Below are positions 53,901-56,900 of a stretch of DNA of 64,000 bases, piece after piece. Where the stretch lies: the NCBI GenBank assembly GCA_964017125.1, contig OZ024908.1, positions 61,387,521-61,451,520 on the forward strand. Reading direction: 5' to 3'. The DNA is from Flabesymbios commensalis. Its lineage: Eukaryota; Annelida; Polychaeta; Terebellida; Flabelligeridae. The position numbers and the translations under genes are program-made. The notes beneath the pieces were generated by a model, which saw nothing but the letters and a program-made list of their open reading frames with translations, did no database searches and was not told the origin of the DNA. The stretch's first letter is position 1; each line of letters begins with the position of its first letter.

Positions 53901-56900
53901 TTGACATCTCTGTAAACTTTTTAATACTGTTTTTCGCTCATTAGACATTATCATTTTTCTGTAACTGGTCTACAGTTTAGTAGGGCTGTATTAGCTCATT
54001 AATTAATATTGCAATTTAGTAACCACATCCTGTTTAAAATCACTAGAAACTTCAGGTACCGGTACTCTAGTGATATTGCATCATTGTCACATATGTGTAC
54101 AAATTATTACTTGGTCATACAATGTAATTTGATCCCTATACTATCTCCCTCCCGTTGGGGAAGGGTGATTTTATTCTCACCAGTATTCTGTCGGGTGTTT
54201 TGTGGGTACAGCATGGGGATGTGCAAGGGAGTTTTTAGGCCACAGCCAAATTTTGCTGGATTCCCATTGTCGTAATGTGGCGCTTCCGTCCGTCATCTGT
54301 ATGTCCTCCATTGTTAGGACTATTTACTTGTTTCACGTTACTGGAATGCACATGAAACTTCACACACAGGTTAATTATGACTAAGCCTTGATTCAATTCA
54401 TTTTTAGCTCCCGCAGTCACCGTAGGTGAGACGGAGGGAGCTATGGATTCTACCTCCGTTTTTTTTTGGCCTCTTCTTTTGCCTATAACTTTGTAAGAAA
54501 ATAAGCTAGGATAACAATTTTTGGTATGTGGGTTACTTCCAGGTGGCTAATGGACAGGTTAAAATATTTTTAATCTGAATTCAATACGCAAGGTTGCAGA
54601 GGAGAAAATGATGATGTGACGGCGTTGGGCCGTCCGTAAACAATTCGTTTCCGGAGCATATCTCTAAAAGTACTTGTCCGATTGTCTTCAAATTTTACAC
54701 ACAACACCCCTAGGGGGTCTAGTTGTGCCTTTTGGGGTATTTGAACTTTGACCTACTTCTGGTTCAGAACTATGACCTATTTAGACGTTTTGACGCGCAC
54801 TTCGTTTCCGGAGCAGATCTCGAAAAGTACTGGGCCGATGACAGTCATATTGCACATACATGTTCTCTAAGGTCCCTAGTTGTGCCTTTTCAGGTTTTTG
54901 GACCTTGACCTTGAAGTTGACCCAGCACTTTGACCTTATTTATAACATCGGTAAATCCGACTGAAAGATTTTGCGGAATATCATGAAAAACGCTCAAGAT
55001 AGCTACACCATTACTATAAAACAAATTGTGAGGTTTCAGGAGAGGATGCATCTTGAAAAATTTCAAGTCGATAAAATTAAAAATGGCCGCCTATCGGCCA
55101 TTATTCACCTCGACAGGCCTGATATTGCGGAATATCATGAAAACCGCTCGAGATAGCTACACCATTAATATCAAATAAATTGTAAGGTTTCAGGAGAGGA
55201 TGCATCTTGAAAAATTTGAAGTTGATAAAATTCAAAATGGCCGCCTATCAGCCATTATTCACCTCGGCAGGCCTGATATTGTGGAATATCATGAAAACCG
55301 CTCAAGATATCTACACCATTACTATAAAACAAATTGTAAGGCTTCAGGAGAGGATGCATTTTGAAAAAATTCAACTCGTCCAAGTTCAAATGGCCGCCAA
55401 TCGGCCATTATTCACTTTCACATGACCGTTATTTGGTAAACCGTGCTAGATGGCTAGACCATTACTATAAAACAAAATGTGTGATTTCAGGAGAGGATGC
55501 ATCTTGGAAAAATTCGACTCGATAAAATTCAAAATGGCTGCTTATCGGCCATTATTCACTTTCACATGGCCGTTATTTGGTCAACCGTGCTAGATGACTA
55601 GACCATTACTGAAAAACAAAATGTGAGATTTCAGATGAGGATGCATCTTGAAAAAATTTGACTTGATCAAATTTAAAATGGCCGCCTTTTCGGCCATTAT
55701 TCATTTTCACATGGCTGATATTTGGTAAACCGTGCTAGATGGCTAGACCATTACCTGATTACTATAAAACAAAGTGTGAGTTTTCGGGGGAGGATGCAAC
55801 CTGAAAATTTTTAACTTACGAATTCAAAATGGCCGACAATCAGCATTATTCACCTCGATAGGCCTGATATCAGGTAAACCGTGCTAGATAGCTAGACCAT
55901 TACTATAAAACAAAATGTGACGTTTCGAGAGAGGATGCCTTTTAAAAACTTTCGACTCAATCGAATTCAAAATGGCTGCCTATCGACCACTATTTACTTT
56001 CACATTGCTGATATTTGGTAAACCGTGTTAGATAGCTGGACCATTACTATAAAACAAAATGTGAGATTACAAGAGAGGATGCATCTTGAAAAAAATTGAC
56101 TCGATCAAATTCAAAATGGCCGCCTATCGGCCATTATTCACTTTTGTATTGCCGGTTTGTATTGATGGCTAGACCATTACTATAAAACAAAATGTGAGAT
56201 TTCAGGAGAGGATGCATCTTGAAAAATTTTGACTTGATCAAATTCAAAATGGCCTCCTATCGGCCATTATTCACTTTCACATGGGCGATATTTGGTAAAC
56301 CGTGCTAGATGGCTAGACCATTACTATAGAATGAAATGTGAGATTTCAGCTGGCGATGCATCTTGGAAAATTTTGACTTGATCAAATTCAAAATGGCCGC
56401 CTTTAGGCCATTATTCACTTTCACATGGCCGATATTTGGTAAACCGTGCTAGATAGCTAGACGATTACTATAGAATGAAATGTGAGATTTCAGCTGAGAA
56501 TGCATCTTGAAAAATTCTGACTCGATCAAATTCAAAATGGCCCCCTATCGGCCATTATTTACTTTCACATGCCCAATATTTTGCAAACTGTGTTAGATGT
56601 TAGTCCATTACTATAAAACAAAATTTGAGGTTTCTGGGGAGAATGCACCCTAAGTTTTTCACCTTTTTTTGACCTCTATGACCGTAATTTTTTTACAATC
56701 AGCAAATTTTCTTGTTATAGGGTATGTATCGCTCCAAAATCTATATCATATATCTATTTCACCAATGGCTTGAAAGAGTTTATAAATGGGCGCGCATCGG
56801 GCAAAAACTAGGTTACGGCGGCAAGATGGCCGACTAGAGTATTGGGAATTATTTTTAAACTGTATAAATTCGCAAGGTTTTCATTTTCGCAAGGACAAAT

